Position numbers and translations under genes: made by a program. The notes below the pieces were generated by a model. It saw only the letters and a list, made by a program, of their open reading frames with translations. It did no database searches and was not told the DNA's origin. Shown one piece after another: positions 58,601 through 62,199 of a stretch of 64,000 nt of DNA (its first letter is position 1; each line of letters opens with the position of its first letter). Origin of the DNA: Epiperipatus broadwayi. Taxonomy: Eukaryota; Onychophora; Udeonychophora; Euonychophora; Peripatidae. The stretch covers positions 13,203,254-13,267,253 of the forward strand of contig JAQFVV010006197.1 in the NCBI GenBank assembly GCA_028023455.1, given 5' to 3'.

Positions 58601-60271
58601 TAATGAACATAAATTTAAATAAATTAATAACTTTTTGGGCTTAAATATTGCAATTCAGCACATACTTCAATTGGTTATTTCATCCCAATGATATAACTAT
58701 CGTCACTAATTAAATATATATAGTTATGTTGTCCAAATTTATTGTAAGGAGTTGAAATTTGGATACTCTACCAACCTGATACAAAGGCATTAAAAAAATG
58801 TGATTTAAAATAGTAGCAAAATTTTTTTCCCCAAACAATAGTATCACTTCAATAGATGCTAAAAGGTTGTGCATCATAATCTCTATCACATCCAATATCA
58901 TCAGAAAAGTTTCTAGCTTATGAATTTCAACAATGAAGAACTTTAGATCTTGAAGCAATGCCCCTGGATCTTAGGATCTTCCAGCATCCATCTTTTATCT
59001 CTTTGCTCAACTATAAGGCTATCAGCTCAAATTGAAATCACATTAAAGTTTTCAATCCAAGCTAGTTTTCTTGTAGTCATATAGATCAAAGATCAATTTA
59101 GTAAGTATACATTTTGGTGACTGGTTTTTTTAATAACCAGTCATCTTTAGCTTTTGGTTAGGATTATTATTAAATCATTACATGATCACCATTTCTTTAT
59201 ACTTACACAAGCAGTTAAAACAATAGCACAATTTTTCCCACACAATAGTCCCACCTAGTGTAAGTTCTAATAATCAATGGATGCTGGAAAACAACAAAAC
59301 ATTGGTTTCAGATCTATATGACCATGCAGGCAAATTAATTTGGATTAAAAACATTTGTTTTCTGTTTGAGCTGATAGCCTTATAGTTAAGCAAAGAGATA
59401 AAAAGTGGGTGCTAGAGGATCCAAAATCCAGATGTATTCCTCACTAAATCTAAGACTCCCCTCTCATGAAAGCCATAAGCTAGAAATTAGTCTAATATTG
59501 GATAGAAACGTACTGGATATGGATTGTGCTCAACTTTCTAGCATCTACTGATTATTAAAGCTTACACTAAATAGCACTATTATGTGAAAAAAATCAGCTA
59601 CTGTTTTAATAACCTGTGTAGGCATAAAGAAAAAGTGATCATGTAATGTTTTAGTGATTTACAAATGCGATTTAAGAATGCTCCGTAAATATTTTAAAAA
59701 TAAGATGAAAAGATTAAAACACCAATTAATACATTCGTCAATTTGAGGGTGTGATACTATAACTGGCAATAAACTTTCTAAAAAAATATTTTATGAACTT
59801 CAGTATGATTTTCTTGCAATAGGCGAAAGATTATCTCAAATACACTCTCTAAACTGTTGAAACAATATTGCAAAATATCGAATAGATCAACATGTTTTGT
59901 AAGCGGACACATTTGTGGCTCATAGATTGGTTTGAATAGTCATAGCAAAACGTATATCTAGCGTATTTTTATCGGAAATGGATAAACTCATTTGCGAATG
60001 GCTATTGATGATGCCTAAACTTGTTAACTTCATCACGAGGAACACAGTCATAAGGGAATAAACAAAACTCATCAAGATTCACATGAATATACACTTAAAT
60101 TCATAAACTTATTTATAAAGCCAAATAAAGTGAAAGACAATTTATCTATTAAAACGAAACATTAATAAACTTTTTATTTTTAAAAAAACAAACAATTAAA
60201 TATACCTTTATATGATATTTGGGAGGATTCCCATAATCAATTTTAGTAAGATGTTTATTCGTTAATTCCAT
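7562..60271 (-). CDS. POLR1B: POLR1B, RNA polymerase I second-largest subunit, 5' part of a split gene (8 exons)
   Basis: The product is the Rpb2-like subunit (RPA2/RPA135) that forms one half of the RNA polymerase I catalytic cleft and transcribes rRNA genes in the nucleolus. Coding pieces, in transcript order, are 60271-60206, 54821-54744, 51023-50964, 48388-48314, 48235-48116, 45358-45293, 38657-38583 and 7660-7562. They total 639 bases (213 codons) with no stop and consensus AG/GT at each inferred junction. The joined protein follows the N-terminal protrusion region of animal POLR1B in order, including [39 protein letters not shown] and PRRN. The family is about 1,130 residues, so roughly four fifths lies past the left edge. 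Every junction is phase 0. Matching motifs such as PRRN and the spacing of SYRG favour Pol I over RPB2 or RPC2. Identification is by recalled family motifs, not by a search. Confidence 0.93.
7661..11242. other. Intron 7, 3' end, nothing recognised
   Basis: Begins with the exon 8 acceptor at 7661. The rest is AT-rich, with scattered poly-A and TA runs. A GC-richer patch at 10630-10700 on the minus strand looks vaguely exon-like, but it has no match and is not needed by the POLR1B frame. Confidence 0.45.
11243..11362. repeat. Small terminal-inverted-repeat element (candidate)
   Basis: CATTTGAGATGCGCACCTA at the left is mirrored by AGGTGCAGCTCAAATA at the right, giving about 20-bp imperfect inverted ends around about 80 bp of AT-rich DNA. 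Too short to code. Size and form fit a MITE remnant. Confidence 0.45.
11363..14195. other. Intron 7, unassigned; one small inverted-repeat pair
   Basis: Mostly AT-rich. Inverted ends AAACAATCTGACGAG (about 12326) and CTCGCCAGATTGTTTT (about 12435) bracket about 100 bp and could be a small MITE. A GC-richer stretch at 12950-13320 contains open frames but no recognisable domain. Nothing else could be assigned. Confidence 0.4.
14196..14961 (+). pseudogene. Penelope-like retroelement fragment (RT and linker), broken
   Basis: Penelope-like elements encode a reverse transcriptase related to telomerase, often joined to a GIY-YIG nuclease. At about 14430-14470 a frame reads [15 protein letters not shown], which aligns with the RYVDDVL catalytic motif of the family; the second Asp is not kept as DD (V-N-D). 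It continues through [13 protein letters not shown] into an IKFL motif. Further on, with frame changes, [14 protein letters not shown] (14788-14830) and [16 protein letters not shown] (about 14885-14935) match the family's LPYI...L..LL..PKDPLPP linker. The similarity stops at 14961, exactly where the large inverted repeat begins, so the nuclease end is lost or displaced. Several stops and frameshifts make it non-functional. Confidence 0.75.
14990..15310. repeat. GC-rich ~72-bp degenerate tandem array (left copy)
   Basis: A core like GGTGGCGCTG recurs at about 14992 (diverged), 15072, 15143, 15213 and 15285, intervals 80, 71, 70 and 72 bases. Each is followed by a related stretch ending near CGTAAGC or CGTTTAC. 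The CpG content is far above the surrounding DNA. An inverted copy lies at about 27360-27690. Confidence 0.8.
16662..17297 (-). pseudogene. RTE reverse transcriptase remnants (copy A)
   Basis: Two separate open pieces, 17055-17297 and 16662-16907. The first carries the palm segment with [16 protein letters not shown] (the FVD..KAFD motif) and an RQGDS motif equivalent to RQGDPLSP. The second carries the thumb region with [13 protein letters not shown]. Between them the catalytic FADD box reads FTDD. Stops and frame changes make it non-coding. Nearly identical pieces occur in copy C. Confidence 0.85.
17731..18418. mobile_element. Foldback-family element inserted in RTE copy A
   Basis: The insert is bracketed by TTACTATATAATT on both sides (ending 17730 and starting about 18417), a 13-bp target duplication. 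RTE copy C has the uninterrupted site once (24831-24845, complementary strand). The insert has inverted arms carrying GCAAAAC, CAGTATTGCCACCTGTGC, GAGTAATCAATG and ATGCCAGAAGG, plus a middle with CTAGATCTTAGGATCTAA. No coding capacity, so it is non-autonomous. Confidence 0.88.
18339..19061 (-). pseudogene. RTE endonuclease C-terminal part and linker (copy A)
   Basis: A 240-codon frame beginning [23 protein letters not shown] at residues 21-31 corresponds to the SDHR(L/M)V motif that closes the endonuclease domain; here the catalytic Asp is Asn, which would be expected to disable it. The rest is the basic linker between endonuclease and RT. The final ~25 residues are read from the foldback element inserted at 17731-18418, not from the RTE. 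Confidence 0.85.
19157..19750 (-). pseudogene. RTE endonuclease N-terminal part (copy A)
   Basis: A 197-codon open frame with the apurinic-type (EEP) endonuclease motifs of RTE elements: TYNCGSL near residue 24, GLCEVRR near 52 with the catalytic Glu, VYAP near 124, and MEDFNARIG near 160, where the usual GDFN reads EDFN but Asp and Asn are retained. The protein would nick the target DNA to prime reverse transcription. It stops at a TGA near 19157, and the domain resumes in another frame downstream, so a frameshift has split it. Residues before the METs at the start may be 5' leader rather than protein. Confidence 0.85.
20135..20630. other. Spacer between RTE copies A and B
   Basis: AT-rich, no gene or element identified. 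Confidence 0.5.
20631..22645 (-). mobile_element. RTE-type LINE, copy B (5'-truncated, broken)
   Basis: The 3' end is the ATCATC tail at about 20632-20645, the same boundary as in copy A. Open RT pieces are 21274-21747 ([28 protein letters not shown], and FAEDVVVFA where FADD has lost its first Asp) and 20936-21259 (thumb). Similarity to other copies ends near 22645, inside the linker, so about half of the element is missing at the 5' side. Its linker (22170-22640) is closer to copy C (24330-24820) than to copy A. Confidence 0.87.
22646..23289. other. AT-rich spacer between RTE copies B and C
   Basis: No gene, repeat boundary or domain recognised. Confidence 0.45.
23290..26430 (+). mobile_element. 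RTE-type LINE, copy C (mosaic, broken)
   Basis: The 5' leader (23310-23600) and endonuclease (23600-24330) align with copy A but are highly decayed, with stops throughout. The linker 24330-24820 is nearly the same as copy B. From about 24830 to the (GAT)n tail at 26405-26428 it is nearly identical to copy A, and continues so into the 3' flank. RT open pieces are 25195-25509 and 25757-26002. An extra ~105 bp at 25629-25733 interrupts the RT just after the catalytic FTDD box. The sharp change in similarity at 24820-24845 marks C as a recombinant. Confidence 0.88.
24830..27712. repeat. Right arm of the ~2.8-kb inverted repeat
   Basis: Inverted copy of 14962-17730, beginning at the uninterrupted ATTATATAGTAATAAAG site and ending CTAACCAGAAAGTA. 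It is slightly longer than the left arm because of the ~105-bp extra piece at 25629-25733. The arms are separated by about 7.1 kb. Confidence 0.93.
27360..27690. repeat. GC-rich ~72-bp degenerate tandem array (right copy)
   Basis: Inverted counterpart of 14990-15310, with CAGCGCCACC-type cores at about 27382, 27521 and 27593, a diverged CAGTGCCACC at about 27454 and CAGTGCCTC near 27673. Confidence 0.78.
27805..27975. repeat. Imperfect hairpin element, ~55-65-bp arms
   Basis: The left arm (about 27806-27860) reads through GTCAGATGATGTATGTTGG to GGCGAA. The right arm (about 27920-27973) reads TTCGCCTATTC through CCAACCACATTATCTGAC, which is its complement with several gaps. It is GC-richer than its flanks and directly follows the right arm of the large inverted repeat. 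Confidence 0.65.
27976..29750. other. Intron 7, unassigned
   Basis: No gene recognised. A GC-richer block at about 28800-29110 could be an old element, but has no terminal repeats or domains that I can see. Confidence 0.4.
29764..29806. repeat. Perfect 14-bp stem hairpin
   Basis: CTATAAACTTAGTT at 29764-29777 is exactly complementary to AACTAAGTTTATAG at 29793-29806, with a 15-base loop. It may be the core of a small element or only a local palindrome. Confidence 0.7.
29807..31790. other. Intron 7, unassigned
   Basis: AT-rich. A 64-codon plus-strand frame at 29903-30097 has no recognisable domain. Stretches at 30580-30780 and 30960-31560 are richer in GC and look like decayed repeats, without boundaries that I can define. 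Confidence 0.4.
31795..32540. repeat. Degenerate ~100-bp minisatellite
   Basis: A motif pairing CATATATGTGTG or variants (for example CATGTGGTGCGTA) with a downstream TTGAATTGACATTTA-like stretch recurs about every 90-110 bases, near 31800, 31895, 31978, 32075, 32186, 32287, 32360 and 32500. The copies are poorly conserved. Confidence 0.55.
32541..32915. other. AT-rich intron spacer
   Basis: Contains long A and T runs and a short direct duplication near 32885-32935 (TATAATTTTAAAGAATATTAA). Nothing else seen. Confidence 0.5.
32918..33332 (-). pseudogene. Unidentified coding-like fragment
   Basis: Two overlapping minus-strand frames, 33144-33332 (62 codons) and 32918-33235 (105 codons), lie in a patch with more balanced base use than the flanks. 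The second reads [20 protein letters not shown] and then [17 protein letters not shown]. The composition looks protein-like, with D, P, G and K-rich turns, and the frames could be one product joined by a frameshift. I do not recognise a domain. It may be a retroelement remnant or a processed pseudogene inside intron 7. Confidence 0.35.
33333..34955. other. Intron 7, nothing recognised
   Basis: AT-rich, short TA microsatellite near 33918. No gene or bounded element found. Confidence 0.45.
34956..36152. repeat. ~305-bp satellite-like units, one inverted against about two and a half
   Basis: A unit with CGCTAGTATTACTATTACAT, GATCGTGTAACATCTC and TTTGGGTCAGAAAGAATGGG recurs at 35500, 35844 and 36148 (intervals 344, of which 37 is a short extra duplication, and 304). 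The first copy (34960-35330) is in the opposite orientation. Each unit includes a small palindrome, AGAAAGAATG ... CATTCTTTCT. No coding potential. Confidence 0.85.
36155..36315. repeat. 80-bp tandem duplication
   Basis: ATTAATAAATTAAATAATG starts at 36155 and again at 36235, each followed by the same stretch through CACAAACTTTCGATTTC with two base changes. The open minus-strand frame at 36109-36291 simply reads this duplication twice. Confidence 0.9.
36483..36630 (+). repeat. 48-bp tandem repeat, three copies
   Basis: Copies begin at 36483, 36531 and 36579, each with a CTTTCTAC-type box, an A-rich centre and GAGTGTTAACTC. Part of the terminal-inverted-repeat element. Confidence 0.85.
37217..37430 (+). 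repeat. ~77-bp tandem repeat, three copies
   Basis: Copies begin at about 37217, 37291 and 37371 with CAAATGTAAA, followed by AAAAGTAAC, a T-rich tract and AATTGTTGTCGG. Part of the same element. Confidence 0.85.
37723..38582. other. Start of intron 7 after exon 7
   Basis: Holds the GTAAGT donor of exon 7 at 38582. Otherwise AT-rich. The 118-codon minus-strand frame at 37644-38000 has no recognisable domain and overlaps the end of the transposable element. Confidence 0.5.
38583..38657 (-). CDS. POLR1B: POLR1B exon 7
   Basis: Twenty-five codons, [20 protein letters not shown] then PRRNY. [11 protein letters not shown] is the near-universal protrusion motif of multisubunit RNA polymerase second subunits. 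IRMLI(V/M)PRRN is the Pol I form. The acceptor is TTTTCTAG at 38658-38665, the donor GTAAGTTATT at 38582 downward. It is followed by the 30.9-kb intron 7. Confidence 0.96.
38666..41085. other. Intron 6, 3' part, unassigned
   Basis: AT-rich. A patch at 39890-40150 has a TATATAAAAG and an AATAAA about 130 bases later with GC-richer sequence between, which could be an LTR remnant, but I could not define ends. Confidence 0.4.
41086..42205. mobile_element. Foldback-family composite element
   Basis: At least three arms of the family in direct and inverted orientation. Inner blocks carry GCAAAACTCTCTATACGTAT, GCAAGCCAGAGTAATCAATG, ACTAGTTTCTGGCTTGTGG, CTAGATCTTAGGATCTAA and a near-palindrome CTGAACTGAGTTCAG. 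The outer ends are formed by AAAACTCTCTATAC and its complement. No open frame of note. Confidence 0.85.
42370..42480. repeat. 60-bp tandem duplication
   Basis: GTATTTTCTCAGACATCAAA begins at about 42377 and again at about 42437, with the following ~35 bases also repeated. Lies at the 5' end of the Penelope-like remnant. Confidence 0.85.
42480..43950 (+). pseudogene. Penelope-like retroelement, second copy, broken
   Basis: Reverse transcriptase and nuclease remnants in shifting frames. About 42850: [14 protein letters not shown], matching the family's FDV.SLYT motif. About 43050: a degenerate PMG motif. About 43135-43160: [14 protein letters not shown], an intact R-Y-A-D-D catalytic box. About 43500-43580: [17 protein letters not shown], the LPYVP linker. 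About 43785-43920: [18 protein letters not shown] and SEHALEF, which fits the C-terminal end of the GIY-YIG nuclease (SALAEHALETGH type). The GIY-YIG core itself is not clear. Stops and frameshifts throughout. It is a different lineage from the copy at 14.2-14.96 kb, judged by motif differences. Confidence 0.7.
44040..44670. repeat. Foldback-family element, diverged copy
   Basis: Left arm with GCAAACTCTCCATATAGTAG and GTAATCAATGAGTGCAAGAAG, right arm with CATCCATTGACTACTAAGGC and CTGTATGGAGAGTTTGC, and a middle with GATCCTAAGATCTACATGCA. Same organisation as the copies at 41.1 and 56.5 kb but many substitutions. Confidence 0.8.
44671..45292. other. Intron 6, 5' part next to exon 6
   Basis: AT-rich spacer up to the exon 6 donor. 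No gene or bounded element identified. Confidence 0.45.
45293..45358 (-). CDS. POLR1B: POLR1B exon 6
   Basis: Twenty-two codons, [20 protein letters not shown] then PE. This corresponds to the [23 protein letters not shown] segment of the human subunit, immediately before GGYFIING. The acceptor is ATATTTCAG at 45359 upward and the donor GTAAAAAT at 45292 downward. Phase 0 on both sides. Confidence 0.92.
45359..46429. other. Intron 5, 3' part
   Basis: Begins with the exon 6 acceptor. AT-rich. The 62-codon frame at 45764-45952 has no recognisable domain. Confidence 0.45.
46430..47625 (+). mobile_element. RTE-type LINE, copy D (5'-truncated, heavily decayed)
   Basis: Starts in the RT and ends at the same 3' boundary as the other copies. 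Recognisable in shifting frames are QPEEQAGF (about 46495), the motif giving [12 protein letters not shown] in other copies (about 46600), a [12 protein letters not shown]-like box at about 46885-46920, and the tail CAGTGGATCAATAATTGTTG near 47583. The trinucleotide tail is reduced to GATGATAT. Many indels. The open minus-strand frame at 47287-47664 is a shadow. Confidence 0.82.
47626..48115. other. Intron 5, 5' part
   Basis: AT-rich spacer up to the exon 5 donor. Nothing recognised. Confidence 0.5.
48116..48235 (-). CDS. POLR1B: POLR1B exon 5
   Basis: Forty codons, [15 protein letters not shown] to [10 protein letters not shown], the longest exon here. The SYRGxL motif and the closing xxPIMLK are conserved among second-largest polymerase subunits; C-R-x-x-x-S-x-YRG is the Pol I form. 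Acceptor TTTTAG before TGC at 48236-48241, donor GTAAAA at 48115-48110. Phase 0 on both sides. Confidence 0.95.
48314..48388 (-). CDS. POLR1B: POLR1B exon 4
   Basis: Twenty-five codons beginning [15 protein letters not shown] and ending IKVFPSE. ISPPTV followed by a K-rich stretch and VFPSE corresponds to VISPPTVPKG...NVYPAE in vertebrate POLR1B. Acceptor TTTAAAG, donor GTAAGT at 48313-48308. It is separated from exon 5 by only 78 bases, the single short intron of the gene in this window. Confidence 0.93.
48697..49909. mobile_element. Non-autonomous terminal-inverted-repeat element, ~1.2 kb, with telomeric tract
   Basis: Both ends carry a 32-bp inverted repeat with one mismatch, beginning TTATAACGTAATC and continuing GGCTTGGCCACTTGATGG. 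The outer TTATAA is self-complementary, so the exact target duplication cannot be read. The middle has a CpG-richer block at 49060-49210 and, at 49560-49840, two ~147-bp direct repeats sharing AGCAATC and CAGCGATTTAAAAAT. No transposase frame; the 63-codon frame at 49064-49255 has no domain. It sits in intron 3 of POLR1B. Confidence 0.88.
49396..49422. repeat. Short interstitial telomere-type repeat
   Basis: CTAACCCTAAAACTAACCC is followed by TAACCCTA: about four (CCCTAA) units with one change. It matches the TTAGGG telomere type of most animals, not the insect TTAGG type. It lies in the middle of the terminal-inverted-repeat element, far from either end. Confidence 0.85.
49910..50963. other. 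Intron 3, 3' part
   Basis: AT- and T-rich, no gene or element recognised before the exon 3 donor. Confidence 0.5.
50964..51023 (-). CDS. POLR1B: POLR1B exon 3
   Basis: Twenty codons, [20 protein letters not shown]. It aligns to the region where the human protein reads AIPPFEFAFKDERISFTIL. Acceptor ACTAG at 51024 upward, donor GTAAGAA at 50963-50957. Both junctions are phase 0. Short on its own; the assignment rests on its order between exons 2 and 4 and the open splice junctions. Confidence 0.86.
51024..53980. other. Intron 2, 3' part, unassigned
   Basis: AT-rich. A stretch at 53400-53720 is less AT-biased and has some protein-like frames, perhaps an old retroelement, but no motif I can name. 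A small palindrome, CTTAAGTGATTCACTTAAG, is at about 53142-53160. Confidence 0.4.
53985..54222. repeat. Hairpin element with ~100-bp arms
   Basis: TATGTCTTCATCAT and CAGTATTTATCAATAT on the left (about 54040-54077) face ATATTGATAAATACTGAG and ATGATAAAGACATA on the right (about 54127-54163). The outer part GATTGAATCAGCATTCTTC pairs with the complement of GCAGGTTCAATCAGAAATG. Imperfect arms, loop about 50 bases. It lies in intron 2. Confidence 0.72.
54744..54821 (-). CDS. POLR1B: POLR1B exon 2
   Basis: Twenty-six codons, [15 protein letters not shown] followed by [18 protein letters not shown] matches the HVESFNY motif that opens the conserved part of Pol I second subunits. The acceptor is a T-rich tract ending TTTTTTTAG at 54822-54830. 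The donor is GTAAGT at 54743-54738. A GTGAAA six bases earlier could be an alternative donor, but GTAAGT is the better consensus and keeps phase 0. Confidence 0.9.
54822..56457. other. Intron 1, 3' part
   Basis: Begins with the exon 2 acceptor. AT-rich with no recognised element. Confidence 0.5.
56458..57605. mobile_element. Foldback-family composite with a ~440-bp tandem unit
   Basis: A left arm (GCAAAACTCTCTATATGTAT at about 56519) is followed by two direct copies of a ~440-bp unit. The unit start CAGTTATAAGCAAACATAAG occurs at 56691 and 57131, and each unit runs through GTACTGAACTAAGTTCAGAC, TAGATC(C/T)TAAGATCTAGG and CACAAGCCTTCTGGCATCC. The last copy ends GAGAGTTTTACCTCTTTTAA. Open frames 56953-57153 and 57402-57611 are only readings of the repeat. 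Confidence 0.9.
57640..58570 (+). pseudogene. Non-LTR retrotransposon RT fragment, second LINE family, broken
   Basis: In changing frames the motifs of a LINE reverse transcriptase appear in order: [15 protein letters not shown] (about 57735-57785), PETQ-GLR (about 57970), an AFIDLTKAFD-like segment reading [11 protein letters not shown] (about 58075-58110), [18 protein letters not shown] (for GVKQG) near 58245, a QFADD-like box reading QFANDYAI at about 58420-58445, and L-x-INLKKT near 58520. This arrangement is unlike the RTE copies, so it is a separate family, Jockey/CR1-like by overall pattern, though the clade is uncertain. Stops and frameshifts in every frame. Confidence 0.72.
58790..59665. 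repeat. Foldback-family element, diverged, in inverted halves
   Basis: The left half (58800-59260) and right half (59280-59650) are inverted copies. CTCAACTATAAGGCTATCAG on the left faces CTGATAGCCTTATAGTTAAG on the right. Family words GGATCTTAGGATCT, TCAATGGATGCTGG and CATGATCACCATTTC are present. It is an older or diverged relative of the 56.5-kb element. Confidence 0.8.
59666..60205. other. Intron 1, 5' end
   Basis: AT-rich spacer up to the exon 1 donor at 60205. No feature recognised. Confidence 0.45.
60206..60271 (-). CDS. POLR1B: POLR1B exon 1 (start codon)
   Basis: Twenty-two codons starting [14 protein letters not shown] and ending before a GTATAT donor at 60205-60200. HLTKIDYG corresponds to the HLTDPSYG stretch near the N-terminus of vertebrate POLR1B. 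I chose this ATG because an in-frame TAA lies four codons upstream (TAA AGT CCT AAG ATG). The protein would start about ten or more residues later than the human one. An upstream exon joined at the TTAAAG before TCCTAAG cannot be excluded, but it would break the phase-0 pattern of all other junctions. Confidence 0.82.
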
Positions 60272-62165
60272 CTTAGGACTTTAATACATATACAAACATT
60301 AAAATTTCTACACGCTAAAACCTCACATGCTTAATTTAGAAGAATTGTGGGATATATATTGCCTAGGAAAAATTAAGCAATAATTTTGTATACGTATATG
60401 ATAAAGTATTTACTGCAATGCCTTTGTAAAGTAATACATAATGTTAGTACAATATTTATAATTTATATTATTCAATAAAGAGTTGAAGCAGTCAAGAAAT
60501 ATTGAAATTACCAAAGACTGATAAAACTTAAAAGATGTAAGATAATTTTACTAATAATTAGCTATTTTCATTGTCCAAAAAGTTTGTAATGGAAAGTTAT
60601 TAATGAATACATGGAATATATATTAGCTGCAGTCAAGTCTACTGCAACTTTGAGGAGCATCTAGAATTTTGTAAAAAAGCCATCCATTAAACACCTGGAA
60701 AAAGCTCATAAGGAGAAATATTCCAATTTGATGAGCAAAGAAGAGAAGCATTACTTTCTCTTAACATTTTTTTAAAATTGTAAAATCACTTTTTTTAAAA
60801 TCGTAATCCATTGCTTAAACATAAAGAAAAAATCGCCTTAGATCTGAAAATGTAAGTGATCCTAAATAACTAAAACATTTTTTTTTTTAATTTTCATACA
60901 ATCTTTTGTTTAAAATAAATTAGCAATTTAAAGTATTCTCAAATTTACTTTTTCCCAAAGTGATTAATCCAAATGTCACAAAAAATTTCTTGAAGATGTT
61001 TCGATTGGGAGGGGTTAAGAAACTGATACGCGGAACTGCATCACTTAGGCCTTATTCTAGCACCAGCTAAGAAAATATTACATTGCAGTAATGTACTTAT
61101 AAGCCATTATTATTACTTTACAACAGAACTATATGATAAACTTGTCTTTTCGGGCCGATTTTTGATATTACTGATTGGTTTGAAATGAAGTAAACAATAG
61201 TTGGTTTAGTAGTAGCTGGCCAAACATTTCAGAGTGCTCTAAATACTAAATAACACTATCAAATCAATTTATTAATTTAAAAGAAAAATGTCCAATTAGT
61301 CGTATCTTTAAAAATATATATTTTTTTTGCAATCACAGATATAATTCAATGCTGTTTATTGTGGAATTTAAAATAAAATGCAAAATATTAAAAATAAAAA
61401 TTACAGTATGTATTTTATTTATTGCAGAAAAATTATTAAACATTGGTAGAATAAATGTGTGTATGTTATATACAGGGGTAATATTGACATGTTGAAAACA
61501 CGATGAGTTTATTAAGTCGACATAAGCATATATATTTTAAATATTGCAAATACAATAGTTACAAATTTTCTCATATTTCATCAAACATAGGTTAGATTTA
61601 ATATATCTATATCTTTCTATATGTAGTAATCAGCATATATCTATCTATATATAGATTCTCTATATACTCATTTTTTTAGTATGTGTACTGAGTTTCTCCT
61701 TTCAGAGAGATTCCCATCTCTTACTTTGTTCATTGCAGTAAAACACTCATTTCCGCAGTTTTATTGCATCTTGAATAATCTGCACAATTAGTGTACATTT
61801 GCATAATCTATATTCAAATGTACATTCTGCATACATTAATTTTCTAGAATATTGACAGTGAGGGAATTTATTCAACTTCCTATCTCGTGAGTTACTGCAA
61901 CAAACATAATAGTTTTATTTACATGGTTGACATATATAAATGTGCATACAAGCTCATACAATATTATTATTTAGTCAAACAGTACACTCTTCACCTCACT
62001 CTAGAAAATAGTCCACACATTTAATTACAAATATAATTTTTAAATCTTTTTAACCACCAATCTCACTCATTTAGGTAGTGATAGCATTCTTTCCTCTCCT
62101 GGATGTTCTGAACTGAACAAATCCAATCATTAGACCAGTTACTCCCAAAAAATCCGTTTCATAAC
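60272..62165. other. Upstream region of POLR1B, promoter not resolved
   Basis: Should contain the 5' leader and promoter of POLR1B on the minus strand. No CpG-rich block, TATA box in a convincing position or divergent gene is evident. A slightly GC-richer patch at 61000-61230 is the only compositional change. TATATCTATC-type low-complexity sequence lies at 61600-61670. Confidence 0.4.
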
Positions 62166-62196
62166 AAAGGCAAAACTCTCCATACAGTAGTGATGT
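62166..62196. repeat. Foldback-family terminal fragment
   Basis: AGGCAAAACTCTCCATACAG and TAGTGATG match the arm tip of the family. Only about 30 bp remain, directly at the 3' edge of the gypsy remnant. Confidence 0.65.
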
Positions 62197-62199
62197 TTT

